The translations under genes and the position numbers were made by a program. This document shows positions 1 to 13,082 of a stretch of DNA of 64,000 bases, one piece after another. Source of the stretch: Klebsiella michiganensis (lineage in GTDB: Bacteria; Pseudomonadota; Gammaproteobacteria; Enterobacterales; Enterobacteriaceae); NCBI GenBank assembly GCA_000963575.1, contig CP011077.1:3906001-3970000 (forward strand), in the 5' to 3' direction. How positions within the stretch are numbered: position 1 is the stretch's first letter; the number at the start of each line of letters is the position of its first letter. The notes below the pieces were generated by a model that was given only the letters and a program-made list of their open reading frames with translations, did no database searches and was not told the origin of the DNA.

Positions 1-16
1 CTTTCTTGGTCGTCAT
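1..16 (-). CDS. ilvE: IlvE start (branched-chain aminotransferase), partial
   Basis: Only the first five codons are present. They read M-T-T-K-K, as at the start of enterobacterial IlvE, and the window edge cuts the rest. An AAGGAAG ribosome-binding site sits a few bases upstream, and ilvM ends 19 bases before. This is the normal ilvG-ilvM-ilvE order. The family transfers an amino group from glutamate to the branched-chain 2-oxo acids. The call rests on position and these five residues. Confidence 0.8.
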
Positions 17-35
17 TGTTCTCTTCCTTTTGCGC

Positions 36-293
36 TCAGGCGCGGATTTGTTGTGATGTTGGTTGCTGGATTTCAACGCAGGCAACGTCAACCAGCTTGC
101 TTAATTGGGTAAACAGTAATTCGACTGGCCGCAGGCTCGCAACGGTCAATTCAATATTAATATTGTCGGTATTCCCCGCTGCGGCCATATTCATCGCGCA
201 GATCTGGAAGCCACGATGGCGCACGACGCGTAAAACACGTTCTAACGTTTCCGGACGGAAGCGAGCCTGCACTGCGAGCTGATGTTGCATCAT
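36..293 (-). CDS. ilvM: Acetolactate synthase II small (regulatory) subunit
   Basis: The 85-residue product has the length and sequence of IlvM, the ACT-like small subunit that activates and stabilises the IlvG catalytic subunit of acetohydroxyacid synthase II. It starts MMQHQLAV and is a single compact domain without a membrane segment or signal peptide. Its ATG overlaps the end of ilvG by four bases, which implies translational coupling and equal expression. It is co-transcribed from the ilvL leader with ilvG and then ilvE. Identification is secure from sequence and operon position. Confidence 0.95.
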   Translation of the reverse strand: MMQHQLAVQARFRPETLERVLRVVRHRGFQICAMNMAAAGNTDNINIELTVASLRPVELLFTQLSKLVDVACVEIQQPTSQQIRA

Positions 294-1936
294 GATAATT
301 TCTCCAGCATTTGCGAATTACTGGCACCGGGCGGTACCAACGGCCAGACGTTTTCGAATTCATCGATAGAGACGTGAAGCATGTACGGGCCGTCGCTGTT
401 CAGCAGGGCGTCTAACGCAGCTTCTACCTGGTCTTTACGGGTGATGTGCTGCCCAGGAATGCCGAAGGCGCTGGCCAGCGTGAGGAAATCAGGGTTGTCG
501 GTCAGAGTGGTTTCACTGTAACGCTCTTCAAAAAACAGCTGCTGCCACTGTCTCACCATGCCCAGGCGTTGGTTATCGAGCAGCAGGATCTTAACCGGCA
601 ACTGCTTGCGTTTGATGGTACCCAACTCCTGAACGTTCATCATGAAAGAGCCATCGCCGGATACGCAGATCACCGTATCTTCGGGTCTGGCAACCTGGGC
701 GCCAACGGCAGCTGGTAAACCAAAGCCCATCGTGCCAAGCCCGCTGGAGGTGATAAAGTTCTCCGGACGCGTGAAGGTCATGTGCTGCGCGGTCCACATC
801 TGATGCTGGCCTACGTCGGTGGTCACAACGGCTTCTGCTGATTTGCGCTCGGAAAGCTGCTTCAGCAGCAGCGGGGCATAGATAGCCTGGCCCGGATGAT
901 CGTAGCGCCACTGGTGTGCTTCGTTCAGGGCCGCGATATGCTGCTGCCATGAAGCAATGTGCAACGGCTGTTGCAAGGCAGGTAATAACTGGTTCAGCGG
1001 CCCCTGCAATGCGACGTGTGCCTGACGAAGCTTACTCAGCTCCGCAGGATCGATATCCATATGAATAACTTTGGCGTGCGGTGCAAAGGTATTCAGCTTC
1101 CCGGTGACGCGGTCATCGAACCGGGCGCCAACGGCTAACAGCAGATCGCATTCCTGAACAGCGAGGTTTGCCGCTTTGGTGCCGTGCATTCCCAGCATAC
1201 CGGTGTAAAACGGATGGTCGGCCGGGACTGCACCCAGTCCTTTCAGAGTCACTGTAGAAGGCATACCCGTGACAGAAATAAACTCACGGAGCGCCGGAAC
1301 CGCCTGCGCCATCCCAACTCCGCCGCCAACGTAAAGCATGGGTTTTTTAGCCTGAGCGAGCATCTCCCGGGCTTGATGCAATTCAGCAAACGGCAGGTCT
1401 GCATCATCTTCAACGGCGGATAACCAGGCCTCAGGCTCACCGATAGCCAACTGGATATCTTTTGGAATATCGACCAGAACAGGGCCCGGGCGGCCAGCGT
1501 TAGCAATCTCAAATGCCTCGGCAAGTACGCGCGGCAATTCATCAAGGGATTCAACGAGGAAGCTGTGTTTGGTACAAGCCAACGACAGACCGAGGACATC
1601 AACTTCCTGGAAAGCGTCAGTACCTATCAAAGGCGCCGCCACTTGGCCGGTGATGGCAACAACGGGAACAGAATCTAAAAGTGCGTCGGCAAGGCCTGTT
1701 AACAGGTTTGTCGCGCCGGGGCCAGAAGTGGCGATACACACACCGGTTTTACCGGTTGAACGGGCATAACCAATGGCCGCCATTGCCGCGCCTTGTTCAT
1801 GGCGACACAGTAGATGTTCCACACCACCGTCGTACAACGCATCGTACACCGGCATAATCGCGCCGCCTGGATAACCGAAAACTGTTTCAACACCCTGCGC
1901 TCGCAACGCATGTACTACCCACTGTGCACCATTCAT
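290..1936 (-). CDS. ilvG: Acetolactate synthase II large (catalytic) subunit, intact
   Basis: This 548-residue thiamin-diphosphate enzyme condenses two pyruvates to 2-acetolactate, or pyruvate with 2-oxobutyrate, at the head of isoleucine and valine synthesis. The N-terminal domain carries the catalytic glutamate at about residue 47 (CRHEQGA). The central domain has the GARFDDRVTGK stretch near 270. The C-terminal domain has the ThDP/Mg motif GDGS at 427-430. Unlike E. coli K-12, where ilvG is frameshifted, this reading frame is open throughout, so a valine-resistant AHAS II should be made. The start follows a GGGGAACTAACT ribosome-binding region. It is preceded by the ilvL leader and attenuator and overlaps ilvM by 4 bp. 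Confidence 0.97.
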   Translation of the reverse strand: MNGAQWVVHALRAQGVETVFGYPGGAIMPVYDALYDGGVEHLLCRHEQGAAMAAIGYARSTGKTGVCIATSGPGATNLLTGLADALLDSVPVVAITGQVAAPLIGTDAFQEVDVLGLSLACTKHSFLVESLDELPRVLAEAFEIANAGRPGPVLVDIPKDIQLAIGEPEAWLSAVEDDADLPFAELHQAREMLAQAKKPMLYVGGGVGMAQAVPALREFISVTGMPSTVTLKGLGAVPADHPFYTGMLGMHGTKAANLAVQECDLLLAVGARFDDRVTGKLNTFAPHAKVIHMDIDPAELSKLRQAHVALQGPLNQLLPALQQPLHIASWQQHIAALNEAHQWRYDHPGQAIYAPLLLKQLSERKSAEAVVTTDVGQHQMWTAQHMTFTRPENFITSSGLGTMGFGLPAAVGAQVARPEDTVICVSGDGSFMMNVQELGTIKRKQLPVKILLLDNQRLGMVRQWQQLFFEERYSETTLTDNPDFLTLASAFGIPGQHITRKDQVEAALDALLNSDGPYMLHVSIDEFENVWPLVPPGASNSQMLEKLS

Positions 1937-2020
1937 AGTTAGTTCCCCGCCTCATTACCGGAGAAACAGCATTTTATTCTGCAACACATACTCTGTTCCT
2001 CGCTTCACATTCTTCAGTCA

Positions 2021-2055
2021 ACAAAAAACCCCCGGACCTTTCGGTGCGGGGGTTC
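2021..2055 (-). terminator. ilv operon attenuator terminator
   Basis: Read on the minus strand, a GC-rich hairpin (AACCCCCGCACC / GGTCCGGGGGTT) is followed by a run of T. It lies between the ilvL stop and ilvG. This is the classical ilv attenuator: when the branched-chain tRNAs are charged, ribosomes finish ilvL and this hairpin stops transcription before ilvG. Confidence 0.9.
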
Positions 2056-2076
2056 TTTTCGATTCAGGCTTGATTT

Positions 2077-2175
2077 TTAAGCCTTTCTTTCTCCAAGTGC
2101 AGCCCCGCACGGTGGGATAATAATCACCACCACGCTAATCACGACCAGGCTAATCACTCGTAGAAGGGCTGTCAT
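2077..2175 (-). CDS. ilvL: ilv operon leader peptide
   Basis: This 32-codon ORF begins MTALLRVISLVV and carries a dense run of regulatory codons: about five isoleucines, eight valines and four leucines in the first twenty residues. It then ends GAALGERKA. That matches the E. coli IlvL leader almost residue for residue. Its role is to sense charged Ile, Val and Leu tRNA: ribosome stalling here disrupts the attenuator at 2021-2055. It is too short for most gene callers. Confidence 0.93.
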   Translation of the reverse strand: MTALLRVISLVVISVVVIIIPPCGAALGERKA

Positions 2176-2528
2176 TTTCTGTATGTTCTAACGTCTAGTT
2201 CGAAGTAATGCCTACAGAGTTATCACAGAGTTGACGTGAAGCACAATATTTTTTTATGACGAAAAGATCGAGGCGGAAATTAATTAGCATAAAAACTATT
2301 TAATTTCAGTGGATAAGAAGAACGTGAAAATAATTCATAAAACTGGTCTGCTGAGACCATTTTCAACGTAATACCAGTAAAAAGTTATTATTCTGCGATC
2401 GGCTTCGCAGCCAGAACTGTAAAAAAGAGAGTGGGAGAAAAAATCAGGAAGTGGCCTCCCAGCGCATCAAATGAACAATATTTAATCTTTTATTGGCGCG
2501 GCAGAATGAAGTTTTTCACGGAGGAAAA
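2176..2528. promoter_or_regulatory. Divergent ilvL / comM regulatory region
   Basis: This 353-base gap separates ilvL (minus) from comM (plus). It holds no credible gene. The half near ilvL is A/T-rich (about 2240-2340), as expected for the upstream activating region of the ilv promoter, which binds IHF in E. coli. I could not assign a unique -35/-10 pair for ilvL. On the comM side, GGAGGAAAA directly precedes the ATG at 2529 and decides that start. Confidence 0.5.
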
Positions 2529-4049
2529 ATGTCACTGTCGGTTGTCTACACCAGAGCAGCACTCGGCGTTCACGCCCCTCAAGTTACGGTTGAAGTGCAT
2601 ATCAGTGCAGGTTTACCTGGGCTGACGCTTGTCGGCTTGCCTGAAACCACCGTGAGAGAAGCCCGGGATCGGGTCAGAAGTGCGTTAATCAATAGCGGCT
2701 ACACGTTTCCGGCCCGTAAAATCACCATTAACCTTGCCCCGGCAGACCTGCCTAAAGAAGGTGGAAGATACGATTTACCTATTGCTCTGGCGCTGCTGGT
2801 TGCCTCTGAGCAGCTCAATCCCTCTAAGCTGGCCCAGCTCGAGTTCATCGGGGAGCTTGCCCTGACGGGGGAGTTACGTGGGGTTTCCGGGGCCATATCA
2901 TCCGCGATGGAAGCTCTGAAAGCAGGGCGAGAAGTCGTGGTTGCAGCAGAAAATGAGGAAGAGGTTGGCCTGATAGCTAAACCGGGATGCTTTGTGGCCG
3001 CACATCTGACCGAGGTATGTGCCTGGCTGGAAGGAAAGCACGATCTCCGCCCTCCGGTTAGCCCTGCCCTGTGGCAAGCCGATAACGTGGAAGACATGAA
3101 CGAGATTATTGGGCAAAGTCAGGGGAAACGAGCGCTGGAAATTGCGGCAGCTGGCGGGCATAACCTCTTGCTGATAGGTCCTCCGGGAACGGGAAAAACC
3201 ATGCTGGCGAGCCGGCTCAATACGCTTCTTCCTCCTTTGAACGATGCTGAAGCGCTACAGAGCGCAGCCATTCTGAGCCTGGTACAATCCTCGCATCTTC
3301 ATCGCCACTGGCGTCAGCGTCCATTCAGGGCTCCCCATCATAGCGCTTCTCTAATGTCCGTCGTGGGTGGAGGAGCTATCCCACAGCCAGGGGAAATTTC
3401 GCTGGCGCACAACGGCGTGTTATTTCTGGATGAATTACCTGAGTTTGAACGCCGCGTGCTGGACTCTCTCAGGGAACCCATTGAATCGGGTGAGATTCAT
3501 ATCTCTCGCACCCGGGCAAAAATTACCTACCCCGCAGATTTTCAGCTTATAGCGGCGATGAACCCCAGCCCCACAGGGCACTATGAAGGCAAGCACAATC
3601 GCGCCACGCCCCAGCAGACCTTACGCTATATGAACCGGCTCTCTGGCCCTTTTCTCGACCGCTTCGATCTCTCCGTGGATATCCCGCTTCTCCCTGCAGG
3701 AATGCTAAGCCAAACCAGCCATCACGAAGAAAAGAGCGAGGTAATAAGAGCGAGGGTAATTGAGACACGTGACCGGCAATTTTTCCGGCAAAGCAGGCTC
3801 AATGCCCGACTCAGTAACCATGAGATCCGTGAACACTGTGCGCTTGTGCCGAATGATGCAATTTGGCTGGAGGAAACATTACTCAAGCTGGGCCTGTCTG
3901 TCAGAGCATGGCAGCGCCTTCTGAAAGTCTCCCGTACCATCGCGGATATCGAGCATTGCGAGTGTATTACCCGGGCACATCTCCAGGAAGCCCTCAGCTA
4001 TCGAACGATTGATCGGCTGCTCCTGCATTTACACCGGCTTGCAGAATAA
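2529..4049 (+). CDS. comM: ComM/YifB AAA+ helicase (Mg-chelatase-like)
   Basis: The 506-residue protein starts MSLSVVYTRAALG behind a strong GGAGG site. An upstream in-frame ATG at 2493 lacks one and was not used. The N-terminal domain is Lon-protease-like (about 1-180). The AAA+ module follows, with Walker A GPPGTGKT at 217-224, Walker B FLDE at about 301-304, and a C-terminal Mg-chelatase subdomain. In naturally competent bacteria ComM is a hexameric helicase that promotes branch migration of transforming DNA. Its role in enterobacteria is less clear. It stands alone, divergent from ilv, and shares a terminator with the convergent maoP. Confidence 0.93.
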   Translation: MSLSVVYTRAALGVHAPQVTVEVHISAGLPGLTLVGLPETTVREARDRVRSALINSGYTFPARKITINLAPADLPKEGGRYDLPIALALLVASEQLNPSKLAQLEFIGELALTGELRGVSGAISSAMEALKAGREVVVAAENEEEVGLIAKPGCFVAAHLTEVCAWLEGKHDLRPPVSPALWQADNVEDMNEIIGQSQGKRALEIAAAGGHNLLLIGPPGTGKTMLASRLNTLLPPLNDAEALQSAAILSLVQSSHLHRHWRQRPFRAPHHSASLMSVVGGGAIPQPGEISLAHNGVLFLDELPEFERRVLDSLREPIESGEIHISRTRAKITYPADFQLIAAMNPSPTGHYEGKHNRATPQQTLRYMNRLSGPFLDRFDLSVDIPLLPAGMLSQTSHHEEKSEVIRARVIETRDRQFFRQSRLNARLSNHEIREHCALVPNDAIWLEETLLKLGLSVRAWQRLLKVSRTIADIEHCECITRAHLQEALSYRTIDRLLLHLHRLAE

Positions 4050-4076
4050 AAAATGGGGCTTTCGCCCCATTTTTTA
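4048..4076. terminator. Bidirectional terminator between comM and maoP
   Basis: ATGGGGC-TTTC-GCCCCAT flanked by A-runs on the left and T-runs on the right forms a strong intrinsic terminator in both directions. It serves both convergent genes and overlaps the maoP stop codon. Confidence 0.9.
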
Positions 4077-4412
4077 ATCATCACTATCGCTGTAGTCTTC
4101 AACCGTATCCATCTGCGGTTTGCCACCGGACAGGGTATGAAAACGTTTTGGACGCTTGATACGCGCCATGTACTTGCTCCAGACGCGTTCCGCTTCAGTA
4201 GCAGGCTCGCGCACACCACGGCATACGGCAACAAACTGCACTTCTTCTTCAGTGCCTGGTTCGCGCTTGCCGAGATCCAGCTCATTGAACGCAAAACCAT
4301 GCCGTTCTAACAGCTGTGCCTCTTTGATGGTGAAATCACCATGGCGAGCAAACCCACGTGGATAATGTTTATTGTCGAAAAACCGATTAGTCGTCGTAAA
4401 GCTTTCCGCCAT
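4074..4412 (-). CDS. maoP: Macrodomain Ori organisation protein MaoP
   Basis: The 112-residue product begins MAESFTTTNRFF and ends with an acidic tail (DYSDSDD). It has the length and sequence of MaoP (formerly YifE). In E. coli MaoP acts with the short maoS site, in its own upstream region, to constrain long-range DNA mobility in the Ori macrodomain. The protein is soluble with no membrane segment. It is transcribed divergently from hdfR, and the 119-base gap between them is where maoS would be expected. I did not identify the site itself. Confidence 0.92.
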   Translation of the reverse strand: MAESFTTTNRFFDNKHYPRGFARHGDFTIKEAQLLERHGFAFNELDLGKREPGTEEEVQFVAVCRGVREPATEAERVWSKYMARIKRPKRFHTLSGGKPQMDTVEDYSDSDD

Positions 4413-4531
4413 CCTACACGCTCCTGATTTTCTTGGCCGAGCTATTTATGGCGCGGAGTATTAGTTACGCTTGACAGAGTGTAAAACAAAACATTTAAAT
4501 CATAACGACAAATTATTTTTTGGAGTAAGGC

Positions 4532-5356
4532 GTGGACACCGAATTACTTAAAACCTTCCTGGAAGTTAGCAGAACACGGCATTTTGGTCGTGCTGCAGAA
4601 GCACTTTATTTGACGCAGTCTGCGGTCAGCTTCCGCATCCGACAGCTCGAAAATCAGCTTGGCGTAAACCTTTTTACCCGCCACCGCAATAACATACGGC
4701 TGACAACTGCCGGAGAGCGCCTGTTGCCCTACGCAGAAAACCTGATGAATACGTGGTTAGCGGCGAAAAAAGAGGTATCGCACACTTCCCAGCACAATCA
4801 GTTAACGCTTGGCGCCAGCGCTTCACTTTGGGAATGCATGCTTTCTGAATGGCTAATTGCGCTTTATCAACAGCATAACGGCCTGCAATTCGAAGCACGA
4901 ATTGCACAACGCCAGTCACTCGTGAAACAGCTTCATGAGCGTCAGTTGGACTTACTACTCACAACTGAAGCGCCCAAAATGGATGAGTTCTCCAGCCAGT
5001 TGCTCGGTTACTTCAGCATGGGGCTTTATGGCCCTACCGCAGAAAGTCGTAAAGCTTCACTCAACTATTTACGCATCGAGTGGGGCGCAGATTTTCACCA
5101 ACATGAAGCCGAGCTTATTGGAAGTGATGATATTCCGGTGTTGACCACCAGTTCAGCAAAAGTAGCCTGCAAGCTTATACCTGAACTGAACGGTTGTACC
5201 TTCCTGCCGATTGAATGGGCAAAAGAGCAGCCAGGGATCTGGCCTGTCCCTGAAAGCACAACCCTGTCCAGACCGTTGTATGCCGTTTGGCTACAAAACA
5301 CGGACAAACACAGCATTATTAAAGAATTATTGAAAACACCATTAACAGCGCAGTAA
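4532..5356 (+). CDS. hdfR: LysR-family regulator HdfR
   Basis: This 274-residue LysR-type regulator starts at GTG (no nearby ATG fits), preceded by GGAG/TAAGG. Residues 1-60 form the winged helix-turn-helix (ELLKTFLEVSRTRHFGRAAE, QSAVSFRIRQLE), followed by the periplasmic-binding-fold effector domain. In E. coli HdfR represses flhDC and, with MaoP divergent beside it, activates gltBD. Length and N-terminus match the family. Its 3' end faces tRNA-Trp of the rRNA operon, as at the rrnC tail in E. coli. Confidence 0.92.
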   Translation: MDTELLKTFLEVSRTRHFGRAAEALYLTQSAVSFRIRQLENQLGVNLFTRHRNNIRLTTAGERLLPYAENLMNTWLAAKKEVSHTSQHNQLTLGASASLWECMLSEWLIALYQQHNGLQFEARIAQRQSLVKQLHERQLDLLLTTEAPKMDEFSSQLLGYFSMGLYGPTAESRKASLNYLRIEWGADFHQHEAELIGSDDIPVLTTSSAKVACKLIPELNGCTFLPIEWAKEQPGIWPVPESTTLSRPLYAVWLQNTDKHSIIKELLKTPLTAQ

Positions 5357-5400
5357 TGCGCTTTTGGTAGCAAAGAACTTAAAGGAGAGGAATTTTGGAT

Positions 5401-5430
5401 AAAAAAAATCCTTTGCCTAAGCAAAGGATT
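5401..5430 (-). terminator. rRNA operon terminator after tRNA-Trp
   Basis: On the minus strand, AATCCTTTGC-TTAG-GCAAAGGATT is followed by eight T. It lies just past the 3' end of tRNA-Trp and ends the rRNA operon transcript. Confidence 0.9.
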
Positions 5431-5435
5431 ATATA

Positions 5436-5511
5436 TGGCAGGGGCGGAGAGACTCGAACTCGCGACACCCGGTTTTGGAGACCGGTGCTCTACCAACTGA
5501 GCTACGCCCCT
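5436..5511 (-). tRNA. trpT: tRNA-Trp (CCA)
   Basis: This 76-base tRNA has the anticodon CCA in the loop TCTCCAAAA, an encoded 3' CCA and a complete cloverleaf. It is the last gene of the first rRNA operon, as at the tail of E. coli rrnC. Confidence 0.97.
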
Positions 5512-5562
5512 AAATTTTGTTACTATTAAGCCTGCTTAGATAGCAGGCTTAATTTTAATAAG

Positions 5563-5639
5563 TGGCGGAACGGACGGGACTCGAACCCGCGACCCCCTGC
5601 GTGACAGGCAGGTATTCTAACCGACTGAACTACCGCTCC
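5563..5639 (-). tRNA. aspT: tRNA-Asp (GTC)
   Basis: This 77-base tRNA has anticodon GTC within CTGCCTGTCACGCAG, a 5' end GGAGCGG and an encoded CCA. It lies between 5S rRNA and tRNA-Trp. Confidence 0.97.
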
Positions 5640-5685
5640 ACCGAATTTTTCTACAACTACCGGTTTGTTGCCCCGGTTTACTGCT

Positions 5686-5705
5686 TAATTTGATGCCTGG
5701 CAGTT
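5686..5705 (-). repeat. Second copy of the 5S 3' end, rRNA operon 1
   Basis: The 20 bases here repeat exactly the junction of the 5S 3' end with its downstream flank at 5823-5842. The same 20 bases also occur twice beside the other rRNA operon (45902-45921 and 46124-46143). The sequence between the two copies (5706-5822) is not 5S. It looks like the scar of a lost distal 5S gene, or a processing stem; I cannot tell which. Confidence 0.7.
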
Positions 5706-5829
5706 GATGAACTTCCGTTCACCCTACGGGCCGCTGCTTCGCAGCGTTCAGACTCACCTTTCGGTTCGTCAGTCCTACTCTCTGAGAGTAGTGAACTGCC
5801 TCGTATTACTGACCATTACTGCTAATTTG

Positions 5830-5949
5830 ATGCCTGGCAGTTCCCTACTCTCGCATGGGGAGACCCCACACTACCATCGGCGCTACGGCGTTTCACTTCT
5901 GAGTTCGGCATGGGGTCAGGTGGGACCACCGCGCTACGGCCGCCAGGCA
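5830..5949 (-). rRNA. rrf: 5S rRNA, operon 1
   Basis: This 120-base gene starts TGCCTGGCGGCC and ends CTGCCAGGCAT on the minus strand, with terminal stem complementarity as in E. coli 5S. It lies directly downstream of 23S. Confidence 0.97.
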
Positions 5950-6037
5950 AATTCTGTTATTGACCGTCACTTCGTGACCATCAATATAATCCTGAACTAA
6001 GCTGAAAATCTCTCTCTAAAAACACCTTCGGTGTTGT

Positions 6038-8943
<2,906 letters not shown>

Positions 8944-9067
8944 TCACAACCCGAAGATGTTTCGCTTCAGATTATGAAAATTTGAGAGACTCGAACATGT
9001 CTTAACCTCATTCTTTATTACGGAAGAACGAGACGACATGTCGTTTCAATTTTCAGCTTGTTCCGGA

Positions 9068-9080
9068 TTGTTAAAGAGCA
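9068..9080 (-). promoter_or_regulatory. boxA antitermination element in the 16S-23S spacer, operon 1
   Basis: TGCTCTTTAACAA on the minus strand, just upstream of 23S, is the NusB/NusE-binding boxA that keeps RNA polymerase processive through rRNA. Confidence 0.85.
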
Positions 9081-9155
9081 AATATCTCAAACGTGACTCT
9101 TTCAAGTCAGTTTTGAGATATAACGGCACGCAACTTTCACTTACATACCAGCAAG

Positions 9156-9231
9156 TGGCGTCCCCTAGGGGATTCGAACCCCTGTTACCGCCGTGAAAGG
9201 GCGGTGTCCTGGGCCTCTAGACGAAGGGGAC
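9156..9231 (-). tRNA. gltT: tRNA-Glu (TTC)
   Basis: This 76-base tRNA has anticodon TTC in CCCTTTCACGG, a 5' end GTCCCCTTCG and an encoded CCA. It is the single spacer tRNA of this operon. Confidence 0.97.
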
Positions 9232-9316
9232 ACTGAAGTCTCAATCGCAAGACGCCTTGCTTCTCTACATCTATCAGACAATCTGTGTGAGCACTACGCG
9301 GGTTGTATCTATTAGG

Positions 9317-10856
<1,540 letters not shown>

Positions 10857-10989
10857 AAAAGTGTTTGATGCTCAAAGAATTAAAACTGTTTATAAAATCA
10901 GTAGTCACTCTTCAAGACTTGATATTTGTTTGCATCCTAAGATGCTGAGATATCAATCCTGCGAGTGCCCACACAGATTGTCTGATAAA

Positions 10990-11002
10990 TTGTTAAAGAG
11001 CA
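10990..11002 (-). promoter_or_regulatory. Leader boxA, rRNA operon 1
   Basis: TGCTCTTTAACAA lies in the leader between P2 and 16S. It is the Nus-factor antitermination site. The remaining leader (10857-10989) is nearly identical in the second operon. Confidence 0.85.
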
Positions 11003-11041
11003 GTGAGTCAGTCGCTTTCGCTTGCTAACTCGAGGTGGCGT

Positions 11042-11069
11042 ATAATACGCTTTCCTCTTTCAGAGTCAA
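11042..11069 (-). promoter_or_regulatory. rRNA promoter P2, operon 1
   Basis: On the minus strand, TTGACT, a 16-base spacer, then TATTAT. It lies about 100 bases downstream of P1, as in all enterobacterial rRNA operons. Confidence 0.85.
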
Positions 11070-11150
11070 TCCTTAATTTCAGGATTTTTCACTCTCATCT
11101 TCACCGTTACTCTGTGATGTTGTTCACATGTTCCGTGTCGATGGAGGCGC

Positions 11151-11178
11151 ATTATAGGGAGTTCTCCCGGCGCTGCAA
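11151..11178 (-). promoter_or_regulatory. rRNA promoter P1, operon 1
   Basis: On the minus strand, TTGCAG, a 16-base spacer, then TATAAT. It is followed by the GC-rich discriminator (GCGCC) typical of ppGpp/DksA-controlled promoters. A/T-rich sequence upstream fits an UP element. Confidence 0.9.
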
Positions 11179-11295
11179 CACTAAAATGACAGAAAAATGA
11201 CTGACTGCTGCATTCCACAGCAAAACCCCGCCTTATACCCTTTTGCACACAGACTTATCCACAATCCGGATTTGAACTTAAAATTCGCGAGCGTG

Positions 11296-11311
11296 ACGCA
11301 AACGTTTTCGC
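11296..11311 (+). promoter_or_regulatory. PurR operator of purHD
   Basis: ACGCAAACGTTTTCGC is a near-perfect PurR box (consensus ACGCAAACGTTTTCNT). It directly abuts the likely -10 TACAAT at 11312-11317, so purine-bound PurR would block the promoter. The 160-base leader to purH holds no gene. Confidence 0.9.
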
Positions 11312-11474
11312 TACAATGCACCGCGATAAAATGGACACCCCCGATGGGGGCGTTAGCTGAGTTTTTGTCTCTTCTTTTCCTTAATTTCCCTTTTCTGCCC
11401 CGCCAGAACTAAGGTGAAGACTAAAATTCAGCTAACGCTCTTCTATATGCGAACCAAAGCCAAGGGATAAAACC

Positions 11475-13064
11475 ATGTCACAACGTCGTCCTGTACGCCG
11501 CGCACTGCTCAGTGTTTCTGACAAAGCCGGTATCGTCGAATTCGCTCAGGCCCTCTCCCAGCGTGGAGTGGAGCTGCTGTCCACCGGCGGAACCGCTCGC
11601 CTGCTGGCTGAAGCAAACCTGCCGGTAACCGAAGTCTCCGACTACACCGGTTTTCCAGAGATGATGGACGGACGCGTCAAAACGCTGCACCCGAAAGTTC
11701 ACGGCGGCATTCTGGGCCGTCGCGGTCAGGACGATGCCATTATGGCGGAGCACGCCATCTCTCCTATTGATATGGTCGTCGTTAACCTTTATCCGTTTGC
11801 CCAGACCGTTGCCCGCGAAGGCTGCTCTTTAGAAGATGCGGTTGAGAACATCGATATCGGCGGTCCAACCATGGTTCGCTCCGCAGCCAAGAACCATAAA
11901 GATGTCGCGATCGTAGTAAAAAGCAGTGACTACCAGGCGATCGTTGCCGAGCTGGACGCTAACGAAGGATCCCTGACGCTGGAAACCCGCTTCGATCTGG
12001 CGATCAAGGCGTTCGAGCATACCGCCGCATACGACAGCATGATCGCTAACTACTTCGGTAGTCTGGTCCCGGCTTACCATGGCGAAAGCAAGGATCCTGC
12101 CGGCCGCTTCCCACGCACGCTGAATCTGAACTTCATTAAGAAGCAGGATATGCGCTATGGCGAAAACAGCCACCAGCAGGCAGCCTTCTATATAGAAGAA
12201 GAAATTAAAGAAGCGTCCGTGGCAACCGCGACCCAGGTTCAGGGCAAAGCGCTCTCCTATAACAATATTGCGGATACCGATGCGGCACTGGAGTGCGTGA
12301 AAGAGTTCGACGAACCGGCCTGCGTTATCGTTAAGCACGCCAACCCTTGCGGCGTGGCCGTCAGTGGTACCGTGCTCGAAGCCTATAACCTGGCTTATAA
12401 AACCGATCCAACCTCTGCCTTCGGCGGCATTATCGCGTTCAACCGTGAGCTGGATGCAGAAACTGCACAGGCCATTATTTCCCGGCAGTTCGTCGAGGTA
12501 ATTATCGCCCCTTCCGCTAGCGAAGAAGCACTGAAGGTAACCGCGGCCAAACAGAACGTTCGCGTCCTGGTTTGCGGCCAGTGGCAGAAACGTGCCCCGG
12601 GCCTTGATTTCAAACGAGTGAACGGCGGCCTGCTGGTTCAGGATCGCGATTTAGGTATGGTTACCGCGGGCGACCTGCGCGTGGTGACTAAACGCCAGCC
12701 GACAGAGCAAGAACTGCATGACGCACTATTCTGCTGGAAAGTGGCGAAGTTCGTTAAATCCAACGCCATCGTTTATGCCCGCGACAATATGACCATCGGG
12801 ATAGGTGCTGGCCAGATGAGCCGCGTCTACTCCGCCAAAATTGCCGGGATCAAGGCCAGCGACGAAGGACTGGAAGTGAAAGGCTCTGCCATGGCTTCTG
12901 ATGCCTTCTTCCCGTTCCGTGATGGCATTGATGCCGCAGCCGAAGCTGGCGTGAGCTGCGTTATCCAGCCGGGCGGTTCTATCCGTGATGATGAAGTCAT
13001 TGCCGCCGCCGACGAGCATGGGATCGCGATGATCTTCACCGATATGCGCCACTTCCGCCATTAA
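11475..13064 (+). CDS. purH: Bifunctional AICAR formyltransferase / IMP cyclohydrolase
   Basis: This 529-residue enzyme does the last two steps of IMP synthesis. The C-terminal domain formylates AICAR with 10-formyl-THF. The N-terminal domain (about 1-200) closes the ring of FAICAR. The N-terminal domain shows the MGS-like fold motifs STGGTARLL and KTLHPKVHGGIL. The C-terminal domain contains the catalytic KHANPCG motif. Length equals E. coli PurH. The ATG at 11475 follows AAGGGATAA. It forms an operon with purD 18 bases downstream and is repressed through the PurR box at 11296. Confidence 0.97.
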   Translation: MSQRRPVRRALLSVSDKAGIVEFAQALSQRGVELLSTGGTARLLAEANLPVTEVSDYTGFPEMMDGRVKTLHPKVHGGILGRRGQDDAIMAEHAISPIDMVVVNLYPFAQTVAREGCSLEDAVENIDIGGPTMVRSAAKNHKDVAIVVKSSDYQAIVAELDANEGSLTLETRFDLAIKAFEHTAAYDSMIANYFGSLVPAYHGESKDPAGRFPRTLNLNFIKKQDMRYGENSHQQAAFYIEEEIKEASVATATQVQGKALSYNNIADTDAALECVKEFDEPACVIVKHANPCGVAVSGTVLEAYNLAYKTDPTSAFGGIIAFNRELDAETAQAIISRQFVEVIIAPSASEEALKVTAAKQNVRVLVCGQWQKRAPGLDFKRVNGGLLVQDRDLGMVTAGDLRVVTKRQPTEQELHDALFCWKVAKFVKSNAIVYARDNMTIGIGAGQMSRVYSAKIAGIKASDEGLEVKGSAMASDAFFPFRDGIDAAAEAGVSCVIQPGGSIRDDEVIAAADEHGIAMIFTDMRHFRH

Positions 13065-13082
13065 TTACCGGAGCGTTTATAG

